Assembly: GCA_024305745.1 (NCBI GenBank)
Contig: JAHRBS010000004.1
Coordinates: forward strand, 3,472,001-3,536,000
DNA from: Polyporus tsugae
Taxonomy: Eukaryota; Basidiomycota; Agaricomycetes; Polyporales; Polyporaceae
DNA: 64,000 bases
Direction: 5' to 3'
Part shown: piece after piece, positions 1-11,656 of the stretch
How the letters are laid out: each line of letters starts with the position of its first letter
How positions within the stretch are numbered: the stretch's first letter is position 1
Made by a program: the position numbers and the translations under genes
Notes under the pieces: generated by a model
Databases searched by the model: none
Told to the model about the DNA's origin: nothing
What the model saw: the letters and a program-made list of their open reading frames with translations, nothing else

Positions 1-1
1 A

Positions 2-133
2 GTGGAACTGTGGAAGGCACAGCGACGCCGCGCGCTACACCCTGCGATGACGAGCGTCAACACGTGGCTCGATGGCCTCTCGCGACTTGCGACATGGGGC
101 CCATTTTACAAGGCATGCATATGGAGAGCATAA
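2..133 (+). CDS. possible 3' end of a gene entering from the left edge (partial)
   Basis: A reading frame open from the window edge runs 43 codons and stops at 131-133, in sequence containing TAATAATAAA that could serve as a poly(A) region. A second frame is also open over nearly the same bases, so the coding frame cannot be decided. The neighbour on the other side (Ies4-like) ends at 289, so a convergent gene would fit the space. No family is recognisable from this fragment. Confidence 0.22.
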   Translation: MELWKAQRRRALHPAMTSVNTWLDGLSRLATWGPFYKACIWRA

Positions 134-288
134 TAATAAACTGAATCGTAACTGACAATGTCAGACAAACCAACGAATTGGCATTACAGCGAAATACAGG
201 TACAATCCAACAACATCCAGTCTGAAGCTCTACAAAGCATGGTATGGCATCATCCTAGTCCGTTTACGAGGCCAAGGCAAGGTCACCA

Positions 289-1653
289 TCATGGAGCGGC
301 AGGTGGGGCAGATACAGGGACGGGCATAGGTGGCACATCGACAGAGGGGGTGCTGGGCCCACTGCCGCGTTTTTTGGATAGCTGCGCAGAGATACTGTCC
401 GGAAGTGCAGACCCTGCGCGAGAGGACGCGACGGTAGACGAGTGGTCTGCCACATTATGTCTTGCGCCCCGACCCCGACCCCGACCCGTCCCAGAGATGG
501 AGACAGCAGAGAGCCTGGGTAATGAGAGACCGGCAGCGGAGAGGCCGTCATTACCCTGCGCCGCAGCTTGCGAGGCGGCGATCGCGGCGGCGAACTCGGA
601 CTCCTTGTCGCCTACCCAAGACTTGACGAACCAACGGCCCCCCGCAATACCACGAACCTCGCGGTTGACCTGTCGCCATTTCCGTACCGACTTCCCGCTT
701 TTGTCCAGAGGAATAACTGGGGCGAAACCCGTACCGATCTTGGGAGGTGGCTGGACAGGGAATGGCTTGGATGGGAGGGGATAGACGGGAAGGGGTACGC
801 CTTCCAGGGGAGCATCGTCGATGATGTGGGGCACGTGTGGGATCGCAGAGGAAAGGGGGATATCAGGCTCTGGAGAAGCGTCGTGCGGGGCTGGGGATGA
901 TGCGGCCGTCCCTGCGTATGCTAGAGGTTGTGCTGTCCTCAGCAAACAGAACAAAGTGGCTTGGAGCATGCCTACCCTCACTGACGCTCTCCGCATCTGC
1001 ATCTTTGAGTAATTTGACAGCGCCCTTCGCGTTGGGCCTAGCGAAAGGATGGTTATAGCAAGGCTATGAAAAGAGAGCAAAGTAACGCACTTTGACGCCT
1101 TCTTCCGAATGGTCCGCTGCGTTGAACCTTTGGGTGGGCCCGGTTTCTTCCTTCCCGCTGGTTGAGCCGGGGCACCGCCCATAGCAGCCAAAGCAGGATC
1201 GTGAACTTCCGCGCGAGCATCCGAAGTAGCGGCTGCTTCTGCAGACACAGTTTCAAACCAAGTTATGCCGGACCCAGGAACCGGCGCACCAGCACGTCCA
1301 CCACCTCGTCCCCGCCTGCCCCCTCCGCGTCCTCTGCCTCCGCGACGGCCTGGTGAACCTCTTGGAGGGGCTGTTACTTGGGGAGGTATTGCAGGCGCGA
1401 CTTTGACAACTTCGTCGTCGTCATCGTCAATGAGCTGATCCTCTTCTTCATCGTCATCGTCATCTTCGTCGTCGTCGTCGTCAGTGTCGCCGTGACCACG
1501 TTTACTCGACACAGAGCTGGCCTTGGAACTCTCCCCTTTGTCTCCCACGAGTAGTTTGACTCTGAACTTCGACCGCGCTGGATTCGGTTCTGGAGTGGTC
1601 TCTTCTCTGAGCGTAGAGATTTGAGGAGCATCCATGTCGATGTCGTCGGCCAT
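289..1653 (-). CDS. INO80 chromatin-remodelling complex subunit Ies4-like
   Basis: Three exons (1091-1653, 982-1037, 289-911) give 413 residues. The start at 1653 opens with MADDIDMDAP and lies in a short leader. An acidic Asp/Glu run is followed by an Arg/Gly-rich stretch and GRKKPGPPKGS, an AT-hook-like basic motif. The C-terminal half holds PLPVYPLPSKPF and then PLDKSGKSVRKWRQ...GRWFVKSW. The fungal Ies4 family is marked by a similar LDRSG-x-CRKW...SW block. The role inferred is a nuclear subunit of the INO80 remodeller. The protein is longer than yeast Ies4 and its tail is low-complexity, so the call rests on the basic block and the DKSG...KW block. It is divergent from the ATP synthase subunit e gene. 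Confidence 0.58.
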   Translation of the reverse strand: MADDIDMDAPQISTLREETTPEPNPARSKFRVKLLVGDKGESSKASSVSSKRGHGDTDDDDDEDDDDDEEEDQLIDDDDDEVVKVAPAIPPQVTAPPRGSPGRRGGRGRGGGRRGRGGGRAGAPVPGSGITWFETVSAEAAATSDARAEVHDPALAAMGGAPAQPAGRKKPGPPKGSTQRTIRKKASKCVTLLSFHSLAITILSLGPTRRALSNYSKMQMRRASVRVGMLQATLFCLLRTAQPLAYAGTAASSPAPHDASPEPDIPLSSAIPHVPHIIDDAPLEGVPLPVYPLPSKPFPVQPPPKIGTGFAPVIPLDKSGKSVRKWRQVNREVRGIAGGRWFVKSWVGDKESEFAAAIAASQAAAQGNDGLSAAGLSLPRLSAVSISGTGRGRGRGARHNVADHSSTVASSRAGSALPDSISAQLSKKRGSGPSTPSVDVPPMPVPVSAPPAAP

Positions 1654-2063
1654 TACAGGATGAATATTCAAGGGGGTGGTCAGGGACAAGAGACAACGTG
1701 AGAGACAGTGCGGAGGAGAGATACGGTAACCGTCGGAGTGCGGAGTGCAGTATAGCAGCGAGCATTCCACCTTTGGCGCGCATCGGGGCGGCCCGACTAC
1801 CCTCTCCGGACAGCCCCCGGACACCGTCTGGACGTCTTTGTCCAGAGCAGCGTATTACGTCAGCAGCCATCCTATTCTTCCCGTCCACTGCTCAGCCCAA
1901 CGTAGGCAACGCTACGCCTGGGTCACACACCCTTTTCTGCTCCTTCCCTAGTGAGCACAGAATGTGTTTTTGTCTCTAGGAAGTCAAGTTGTGCTGACAC
2001 GTAGGCCAACCTCCCTTTGACAGCTAATCCTCCCTCCCTTACTCTCGGGACAACGCGGGCAGA
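1654..2063. promoter_or_regulatory. divergent promoter region between Ies4-like and ATP synthase e genes
   Basis: This 410-bp gap lies between two start codons facing away from each other. Short open frames occur on both strands but none has splice or family support. No clear TATA box is visible. Confidence 0.5.
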
Positions 2064-2534
2064 ATGGCTTCCACCACAGTCAACGTATGTCACGTCGTCC
2101 ACGCATGGTAATTTCGTCTCCGGTGCTCACCTAGTACAGGTTGTGAGATACACCGCTCTCCTTGGCGGCGTTTTCTACGGCATTGCCCACCGCCGTTCAC
2201 TACAAAAAGCACACGACGCCGATGTCAAGCATCATGCCATCCACGAGCGCGAGCATTTGATTGAGGAGGCGAAGGAAGCTTGGAAAAGGAAGAAGGAGAG
2301 CGGCAATGATGGTGGTGAGTGCAGGTCGTGCCTTCGTGTTATGTCCGCTCTAGACCACATCCCGCACTTGCCACCCCCTTCGCCGTGGCTGCATCCATTG
2401 GCCGCTCATTCTTGTGTATTCACCGTATACTCATGACTGTTCTATTTCTCTTTTCTGCAGTGATCACCGATCCTGAGGACCCTCGGTTCGACCTCGAGAA
2501 GCTGATTGCAAAGTGGGAATCAGAGTCGAAGTGA
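2064..2534 (+). CDS. ATP21: mitochondrial F1Fo-ATP synthase subunit e
   Basis: Exons 2064-2084, 2140-2314 and 2461-2534 give 89 residues, the usual size for subunit e (Atp21/Tim11). The start MASTTVN is followed after the first intron by VVRYTALLGGVFYGIAHRRS, a single membrane segment containing a GxxxG-like small-residue pattern. A charged helix follows (HEREHLIEEAKEAWKRKK), then a short acidic tail. Subunit e sits in the inner membrane and helps ATP synthase dimerise, which shapes cristae. The seven-codon first exon is typical of small fungal mitochondrial genes. The splice junctions GTATGT..ACAG and GTGAGT..TGCAG are clear. Confidence 0.85.
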
Positions 2535-3083
2535 CGTGGTCGCTGTCTGTATATCCCATCCATCTAGAATGCAGGCCTATTCCAGATACAACGTCACAAG
2601 ACATAGAGCGTATCGAGGGCTTGTTGGTGCGAGGCTGCTAGCGCTGCAGACGGTTGAGCCGGCATTTGTCGCTCCGCACCTTTATGTTATATGTTCAGTG
2701 CAGGCATATGTCGCCTCGTAATGCATGTGGCATCCATGCGCCGCTAGTTGCAATGGTGGCTTCCAGTGTTAACAAAATGGGCAACCTATAGTGCGGACTC
2801 ATGGAACGTCTAGCTTGCAGAGTGTGGGCTTTGAATGTTATTCCTTCGACCAATGACCCGATGGCGTGATGTGTGACGTATGCGTGACGTGTGTATGGAA
2901 CGCGTTTGTGACGCGACGCGAACGCCGAGGACGGAGCCCTCAGTTGGCACGGTCGTGTGTCCTTGTTCTCCCCAGCCACCCTCCTCCGAGTCTTCCACGC
3001 TCCGACCCGCCGCGCTTTCTCCGTCCTAGTTTCCTCTGGTCGGCCCCACATCCACTTTTCCCATCCCAAATCCCCACCGCATC
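2535..3083. other. intergenic, no gene seen
   Basis: This 549-bp gap separates two tandem + genes. It holds the 3' region of the ATP synthase e gene and, from about 2940, a pyrimidine-rich tract leading to the RBBP4-type start at 3084. Nothing else is supported. Confidence 0.5.
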
Positions 3084-4946
<1,863 letters not shown>

Positions 4947-5253
4947 TGATGTTAGGAGTGCCGAGATCTGGACACGAAAATACTTACCTTTCTCTGACCT
5001 TGGCTGTTGATGTTGTTGCGTACACTCTTGTTCTTCCTAGCGTTCGGGACTGGTCCCCATCTGTACTGCTGTAACATCTTGGGGTATTTGCGTTCACAAC
5101 AGGAGCGTAGAGCAAGAGCAAGAGAATAGTAATCCGACGAAAGACTAGGTTGAGCGACATAAGTTACAGGGGAATGTGCCAGGGCCTGTTGTACAACGAG
5201 CTTCCCTCGTGCCAGTGTGCGCGTGTGCGCGAACGTCCTCCATTGTGGCGTGA
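4947..5253. other. convergent intergenic region, no gene seen
   Basis: This 307-bp region lies between the stop codons of two convergent genes and contains their 3' regions. Open frames on the minus strand here have no splice or family support. Confidence 0.5.
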
Positions 5254-5578
5254 TCACAAGAAGAATAGACGGAGGAGCTCGAACAGCACTAGTGAACAAT
5301 ATTCAGTCAGCATGGGACGGAGGTGAGAGAACGGTTCTCCGGACACACCTCCGCCCACTACGACGAACATGATGATACCCAAGGCCCAGAGACTGAGTGG
5401 ACTGCGTTTTGACAGTGCCTCCGCACGAGAGGCCTTGATAGGGTTTTTGCCAGCACGAGCCTTGTCAGCGAACGCGCTGTTCTTCTTCCGGAGCTCGAAT
5501 TGGGTAGGCTGCCACGAAGCGCACGCCTCGGTCAACTCTTGATTGCAAACCACCAAGTTTGGAGGCAGAACGGACCAT
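5254..5578 (-). CDS. RAMP4/SERP1 (Ysy6)-like ER membrane protein
   Basis: Coding exons 5349-5508 and 5254-5288 are clear. A first exon holding only the ATG (5576-5578) is inferred, for 65 residues in all. The protein reads PTQFELRKKNSAFADKARAG, then a basic linker, a single C-terminal hydrophobic segment LSLWALGIIMFVVVGG and VLFELLRLFFL at the end. This is the layout of the RAMP4 family, small tail-anchored proteins that bind the Sec61 translocon and protect nascent proteins under ER stress. The last intron (GTGTGT..CTAG) splits VGG and VLFE exactly where the family requires continuity. The ATG-only first exon uses an unusual GTCCGT donor, so the start is the weak point. Confidence 0.72.
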
Positions 5579-5814
5579 GATAATGCGTATGCGGCGGGAA
5601 ACAAGAGTGTGTTAATGAGCGACTGAGGGGTAGGAGATGGAGATGGAAGAAGGGAGGATGGCTTAACCGGTATGCCACGACGTGTCAGATTTCAGATGCT
5701 TTGCCGCCACGTCGCGTGAGACTCCTCCGGATGTTTGTCTCTGTGTACCAAAGGCTTCCGTTTCTAACATGCGCAAACAACGCTGGCCACACCGCTTCCC
5801 ATCCAACCTCGACC
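5579..5814. promoter_or_regulatory. compact divergent promoter (RAMP4-like / BMT5-like)
   Basis: Only about 236 bp separate the two start codons, so both genes probably share regulatory sequence. The + strand side is followed by a pyrimidine-rich leader before the BMT5 ATG. No canonical TATA box is seen. Confidence 0.45.
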
Positions 5815-6888
5815 ATGACGAAGGGCGGCAAGAAGAATTCCCTCAAGGCGGCGCTTTCCTCTCAACAATCGCGCCTCAAGAAGAAGCATGAGGTAGCTCA
5901 TGCACTCCAGCATGCAGAACGCGCGCGATCAGGTCCGCAATCGAAAGGCAAGGGCAAGGCAACCGCTCCCTCTCAGATTCGCCCGACAATCCCCTTCAGC
6001 TCTACCGATAATATCCTCCTGATCGGGGAAGGCAACTTCTCTTTCGCGCGAGCACTGTTTTTTTCTCCTCCCGAGACGCTGCAGTTCCTTCCCCCTTCTA
6101 ATGTCACCGCTACGGCCTACGATACCGAGGAAGAATGTTGCTCTAAATATCCGGAGGCGGCAGAGATCATCTCCGCGCTCCGTGAGAAAGGTGTAGGGCT
6201 CATCTTTGGTGTGGATGCCACGAAGCTAGAGAAATGTTCTCCACTACGAGGTCGGAAGTTCGACAGGGTAGTCTGGAACTTCCCACATGCCGGTGGGCGG
6301 TTCAGTTCACGCTGCTCTACTTGTGGTGCTGACATGATCCTCCTTCATAGGAAATGGAATCACGGACCAGGATAGAAATATCCTCTCCAACCAGATGCTC
6401 CTGCTCGGGTTCTTGCGGTCTGCAGCTCCACTCCTTGCGCCCGGCCCCGTACCGGTTATTCAGAAGCCCCGTAAAAAGAAGAAAGGGTCAGATGAAGAAG
6501 ACTCAGGAGATGACGAGAAGCCGGATGCACTCGACAACGACGTGCCACGCAAATCTCGGGGCACTATCCTCATAACGCTGCGGAATGTCGTCCCATACAC
6601 TCTCTGGTATGTTTCTCCTGTCCATCCGCTCCGTGACGGTCTAAAGAAACGCTGCATTCTTCAACGTTCGTTAGGGACCTCCCCAGACTCGCAAAAAACC
6701 CTCCCTCGCCATCATCGGCCGGGAATGAACTAAATCCAAAGTACATTCAATTACGATCGTTCGTTTTCCGGCGGAGTATATGGGCAGGCTACGAGCACCG
6801 TATGACCAAAGGGGAGAGGGCTCATGGACAGGGGAAGACAGGGGAGGGTGGGGAGGATCGCACCTGGGAATTCTGCCTACAAGAATGA
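5815..6888 (+). CDS. BMT5: 25S rRNA uridine-N3 methyltransferase, BMT5 family (DUF2431)
   Basis: Three exons (5815-6292, 6351-6606, 6675-6888) give 315 residues. After a Lys-rich nucleolar-type N-terminus (MTKGGKKNSLKAALSSQQSR) comes LLIGEGNFSFARAL at about 69-82, the SAM-binding loop typical of the family. It is followed by TATAYDTEEEC and DRVVWNFPHAG. GNGITDQDRNIL continues across the first intron, and the C-terminus contains RSFVFRRSIWAGYEHRMTKG. Yeast Bmt5 methylates a uridine in helix 89 of 25S rRNA. An insertion of Lys/Asp/Glu-rich low-complexity sequence interrupts the domain in exon 2. The start is the first ATG that retains the basic N-terminus. Confidence 0.85.
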
Positions 6889-7168
6889 TTGTTTTCACGT
6901 TGTGCTGCTGTGGCTTAGTAGTATATGTCTCCCAAGTCCCCAAGGGGGCAAAGGCGTTTTGGAGCCTGACGTACTGCAGACCAACGCAAGCCAAAGACAA
7001 GGCGGCCCGTGGCCCGCCCGATCAATGGAGGGCGCTCATCCGGTTCCGGAGTGTGCCCCAACCCGGACTGATGCATGATGCTCGGTTGGAGTCAACCAAG
7101 GACGTCGACTCTCGGACGCAAGGTCCACCTCCTTGTACACCGACACAGTACTCGTCCACACGACAGCC

Positions 7169-8418
7169 ATGGTTGCTTCATACCAACCTCCGGCCCACTC
7201 CGACCAGATTCGGGTCTCATTCCCGCAGGAACATGTCATGCTACTGACTTTCAACCGTCCGAAGGCTTTGAACGCCATAACGCCGACTATGACCAGCGAT
7301 GTGAAGAGAGTCTTGGATTGGTTCGACCAGGAGCCCGGCCTCTGGTAACGAGTCGGGAATCCAGGGGAAAGAGGCCATGCATTAACCTACCCACATCCCA
7401 GGGTTGTCGTCCTAACTGGCGAAGGGCGAGTCTTCTGCGCAGGGGCGGACCTCGTTGCGTACGTTCGTCGATCTGCGTCTAGTGCGCAAGCTGTGCTGAG
7501 CTCACTTATTGCTTGGCAGATGGAATGAGAGGCAGGCTGGGGGCGGGGCGCAGAATGACCAAACCGATATCGTCGGCGAGGTCGACGGCTTTGCATCCCT
7601 TTCCCGACGGTTCACCACCTCCAAGCCTGTGATTGCTGCCGTGAACGGCGGCGCGTACGGCGGAGGCACCGAGATAATCCTCAACTGCGACATCGTGGTT
7701 GCTAGCGAGGATGCAAAGTTCGCGCTTCCTGAAGTGAGGCGCGGCGTCGTCGCTGTCCAAGGAGGTTAGCTTCGGTTCGGTTTCCACACTGTATACTCTA
7801 ACTGAGTCGACACCTCAGGGATGCCTAGACTGGCACGCATCGCCGGTCACCAGGTGAGCAACTCGATGTTGCGATGGGTCACGAAGTTTATTTAATTGGC
7901 TGCTCTAGCTTGCCAGCGAACTCCTGCTGACGGGCAAGACTATCTCTGCGACCGAGGCGGCGGCGCGTTTTGGCTTGTATGTAACTTTTTTGTCTATGAT
8001 GGGAATCGCCTCTCTAATCTGGTTATGAAGCGTGAATCAGGTCGTTCCCAAGGATAAAGTTTTGTCTGCTGCCCTGGCATGGGCTGCGGAGATCAACCAG
8101 AACAGTCCCGACTCGGTACAAAGCACGAAGCGCGCATTACTATTGTCAAACTGGCACGGAAACATCGAGGATGCCGTTGTTGCCCATATTGAATCTTCAG
8201 AGAGTATGCGAGCATTCACCAGTGAAAATATCCAGGTACGTCGGTTGTAGGTTTCGGGACGGCCGTTCAGTGAGTGACCTTACTGATGCCTTGGACCTTG
8301 CAGGAAGGTCTATGCGCCTTCGTGGAGGTAAGATTCCCTTATGACTTGACTGGAATGCAGACGTTCATCTTTACTACAGAAACGCAAGCCTTCTTGGAAG
8401 AATCCTGCGAAGTTGTAG
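7169..8418 (+). CDS. enoyl-CoA hydratase/isomerase, probably peroxisomal
   Basis: Eight exons (7169-7344, 7402-7458, 7520-7764, 7819-7853, 7909-7976, 8031-8235, 8304-8327, 8380-8418) give 282 residues. Crotonase-fold motifs run in order: [38 protein letters not shown] and [15 protein letters not shown]. Both glutamates used for hydration in classical enoyl-CoA hydratases are present (E129 and E149). The C-terminus, made by a 24-nt exon and a 39-nt last exon, ends NPAKL. AKL fits the peroxisomal targeting signal PTS1, which suggests a role in peroxisomal beta-oxidation of fatty or branched acids. The exact substrate cannot be read from the sequence. Confidence 0.86.
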
Positions 8419-8732
8419 AATACCTATATCTACTATGTAGGCTCAGGCCACAACCCTTTGCTGCCGGCGCCAACGGAGTACTTACATCTACTGGCCTTGT
8501 ACCACTTCCGTTGCTGGATTTATGAAATGTACCATTAATTTATCTTGAATGTGCATGATTAATTACTGGTATCCCATGACGAATTCTGTCCCTTGCATAT
8601 GGTACTAAAACTAGTAGTACAGTACCGTTCGAGCAGAAAAGGGTTGGTGTCTTCGGTTTGGGGTTAGGGTTCGAGACCTCACTTTTCCGCGACGTCACTT
8701 TGCCAGCTCTTCTCGTCTCGCCTCTGCCTCAC
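8419..8732. other. intergenic, no gene seen
   Basis: This 314-bp gap holds the 3' region of the hydratase gene and the leader of the ATP23 gene. A GGTTCGAGACC string at about 8669 resembles a tRNA B box, but no cloverleaf could be formed around it. Confidence 0.4.
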
Positions 8733-9683
8733 ATGGACAGCCACCCGGATACCCCAGGACCTAGTAGCTCCGACCAGTCAATCTTTGAACGATGGAAAGA
8801 CAAGTTCGCGGCGATGACCATCGGAACACCCGAGGAGAGAGTCGCGGCCATGCAGGATCACCACCACAAGAGGTGCGAGAAGTGGAAGGGCGAGCTCATG
8901 ACATACAGTCAGTATCAGTGGGTCTACCTCCCCTTTAACCCGTGTATATCCTGCTTAAGCCACGTGTAACCTCTGTCTTCACTGCCAGGTCCCGCAGTAG
9001 CCTTCATGTTGAAGCACCTGAAGCTGTCCGGCGCGGATGTGACTTCCAATGACATCGTTTGCGCGCCGTGCGACTTTGCTCGGGCAGGCGGGTTCAGCCC
9101 AACAGGAGTCATTGTGCTATGTCAAGACAAGTTCATGAGCAAGGGTCATATGGAGGACACTATGGTGCACGAACTCGTGCATATGTATGACCATGCAAAG
9201 TTCAAGGTCGACTGGGACAATCTCCGACACCATGCATGCAGCGAGGTATGTGTCACTTCCGTTTACGTTTACGTGTCTAGCCCGTGTCCTTCACGATGAC
9301 GGTGACGGGGTACTGACGGAAACGTTGCTGCTGTGAAAGATCCGGGCAAACAGTCTGAGCGGCGACTGCAGGTGGGGCCGGGAATTTCGGCGAGGGTTCG
9401 TGTCGTTCTCGAAGCAGCACCAGGCAGGTCTCGCCGATGTAAGCCCGCGCGTACAGGGAGCTGACTTCACGTCTTTTTCTCTAATCAGGAGTGCGTGCGA
9501 CGCCGTGCAGTGCTGTCTGTGCGTGCCAATCCGGCGTGTCCTGACCAGGCGACAGCGGAACGGGCTGTCAATGAAGTATGGGAGAGCTGTTTCAACGACA
9601 CACGGCCGTTCGACGAGGTAATCGGGTATACCTCTTTTGCAGAGGTGCATAGCCGAACTGACGTCTGGTGACAGATCTACTGA
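8733..9683 (+). CDS. ATP23: mitochondrial inner-membrane metalloprotease and chaperone ATP23
   Basis: Five exons (8733-8907, 8989-9245, 9340-9438, 9489-9617, 9675-9683) give 222 residues. The zinc-protease motif HELVH lies at 119-123 (catalytic E120) within [17 protein letters not shown]. The characteristic [15 protein letters not shown] precedes it, and [28 protein letters not shown] and [14 protein letters not shown] follow. Atp23 acts in the intermembrane space, processing Atp6 and assisting Fo assembly. The donor of intron 3 is ambiguous. GT at 9439 adds five residues (AGLAD) between HQ and ECV, while a GC donor at 9424 restores the family alignment without them. The last exon is only nine bases (Ile-Tyr-stop). 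Confidence 0.92.
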
Positions 9684-10249
9684 AGCTCCATGTCGAAATA
9701 ACTTGGCTTATGGCAGCCGGCTGTGGTGGTGCGATCTGAAGAGTTCGGGACGCTGCGGCGGAGCTATTTGTAGCCGGGTCCCATGAGGCTTGCTTCGCCG
9801 AGGGCGCGCAGCTATACTTGCAGCGGTCCAGTGGGCAGTGTGAGAGGCTGCCGGACTGTCGGTGCATGCCGAGATGGCTTGGGTGCGATGGTTGGGTTGT
9901 ACGATGGCCCGAAACGGCGAGATAGACACATTGTTAATAATGGCTAATTCTCAGCTCAGGATGTGCGCAGTGACATGGCTGGCTGAGAGGGGCGAGAGAG
10001 GAATGGAAATAATGTATGAGGATCGGTATCGGTATTCTTGGATGCTCAGGGTGCACGGCTGACAAGGGAGACCAATCACAGAGCGGACCGAGGCTCGGGA
10101 GGAAGGGGCAGCGTGAGAAAGTCGCAGGCTAGAAAAGTGCGAGGCGGCGACTGTGCGACAAGGCCAGCCTTCGTCGACGACCTCGTTCCTCCCCTCACCA
10201 GGCTCACTTTCCCGCCCGCGACGTTCCTTCTACCACCAGAGGCCTCACC
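9684..10249. other. intergenic, no gene seen
   Basis: This 566-bp region lies between tandem + genes. Several short frames occur on both strands, none with splice or family support. The last 60 bases before 10250 are pyrimidine-rich, as expected for a fungal promoter or leader. Confidence 0.45.
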
Positions 10250-11136
10250 ATGTTCGCCGTCAAATTCAGGTGGGTACTCCTGCACCGCTGTGGAGTCCTG
10301 GCATAGAATGATTTTGACTATGGCGATGGTCGGCGATGTTCAGCTGCATTGCCGCTCTTGCCTTTGCCCCATGGGCTCAGGCCATCCTTCTCCAGATCCC
10401 CGTGGACTGGCAAAGCAGCTCTCCGGCAAATATCTCCTGGTCGCACACTGCGTCAGATGTTCCGTTCACTCTGCAGTTGGCCAACACGGACGAGTTCCAC
10501 GACACCTTCAGTATCGCGAACAACGTCAACCCCACCGCGGACTTCGACACCTTCACGCTCCCAGTCGTTCCCCAAGGGTATGTTTTCTGTTATTCCCTTG
10601 TTCCAATTCATGCGCTTATGTTGCTTCTCATCTTAGCACTTACACCCTGCGTGCAATTAACGTGACGTGAGTCTTTCGATGAGTTGTGGTGCAACACTCT
10701 TTGACTGAGTGACATCCAGTAACGTTGGCCAAATATTCGACGAGACACCCGGGTTCACCATCCAGGGACCTCCTGAATCTTCTAGCCAATCCTCGGCCGC
10801 TTCCACCTCCGCCTCGGCCAGTGTCTCCAGCAACGCGTGAGTTTATCTTCTCCTGGAACGTTGTGTTGTTCTGACTGGCCATGTAGGAGCGGGTCCACGA
10901 CCCTCACTGTACCCGTCAGTACGGGAACCCGCACGAGCTCATCCACCGGCTTTGGTGTGACCGTCTCAAACACTGGATCCCCCAGCAACGCCGCTGCTGC
11001 TGGTACTAGCTCTGGTAGCGGCTCTGCAGCCTCGACGGCGTCGAGCTTCAATAACGGTGCGGCTTCCCTCCCTAACCTTGCGCCTTGGGCTATCGCTGCC
11101 CTCGGTGTCCTCGCTGGTGCCGCTGCTGCGTTGTGA
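10250..11136 (+). CDS. GPI-anchored Ser-rich protein with Kre9/Knh1-like N-terminal domain
   Basis: Exons 10250-10269, 10344-10577, 10637-10666, 10720-10836 and 10887-11136 give 216 residues. The N-terminus MFAVKFSCIAALAFAPWAQA is a signal peptide. The first six codons come from a small separate exon. It is followed by ILLQIPVDWQSSSPANISW, FTLQLANT, the TYTLRAINVT strand and IFDETPGFTI, the pattern of the Kre9/Knh1-type domain of fungal cell-wall proteins. A Ser/Thr/Ala/Gly-rich stalk comes next, then a small-residue-rich hydrophobic C-terminus (PWAIAALGVLAGAAAAL) after an Asn/Gly-rich site, as in GPI attachment signals. The protein is probably a wall or plasma-membrane glycoprotein. Its ligand or enzymatic role is unknown. 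Confidence 0.83.
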
Positions 11137-11656
11137 TAGGATAGCCGATGTGTTTCTCGTTTTCGTGCAGTTCTCGACGTTTTACGCTTTCATTCTGGGT
11201 TTTGGACTCCACTTCACGTTTTAACGCGCACGAAGACTACTTTTACGTACTGCAATAATACCCGTCAGTAGGAAGGACTACCCAGCTCGTTCCTCGCCAT
11301 GTCGTTGACGTCGAGGGTTTGGGTCATATGCCCCAGACTTTTTTCTATACGGACCTTAGCCAGAACAATGCTTTCGGGTTTGACCATGTGGTTTACACGC
11401 GTTGTTTCAGTACGTACAACATATACCAACATTCTTTTAGCCTATGGTACCGAGCCCACACGGCGCGAAATACACCTTGTCTGCGATATGAGTCTACGCA
11501 AGATTACATGATAGTCCAATAATGAATGGCTACTACAGTACAGTATACAAGCAACAGTCCAGTCTAGGTAAGGATACACAGCACATCTACATGGGTGAAA
11601 ACCAGGTGAAAACACGGCGAGTCCAGCATCTCCGGAGTCTACATGGCCTCACAGCC
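11137..11656. other. convergent intergenic region, no gene seen
   Basis: This 520-bp region lies between the stop of the GPI-protein gene and the stop of the minus-strand membrane-protein gene. It is AT-richer than the flanking genes and contains no supported frame. Confidence 0.45.

Noticed and set aside
158..784. 208-codon + frame opposite the Ies4-like gene
   Set aside because: It lies antisense to the C-terminal exon of the Ies4-like gene and has no domain. It is explained by codon bias on the other strand.
1654..1824. N-terminal extension of the Ies4-like frame upstream of 1653
   Set aside because: The extra residues are low-quality and run through the presumed promoter. The start MADDIDMD gives a natural acidic N-terminus.
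8640..8700. tRNA B-box-like sequence GGTTCGAGACC
   Set aside because: No A box at the right distance and no acceptor or anticodon stems could be formed.
9861..10062. 66-codon + frame after ATP23
   Set aside because: It is short, unspliced and without composition typical of coding sequence, and sits in the intergenic gap.
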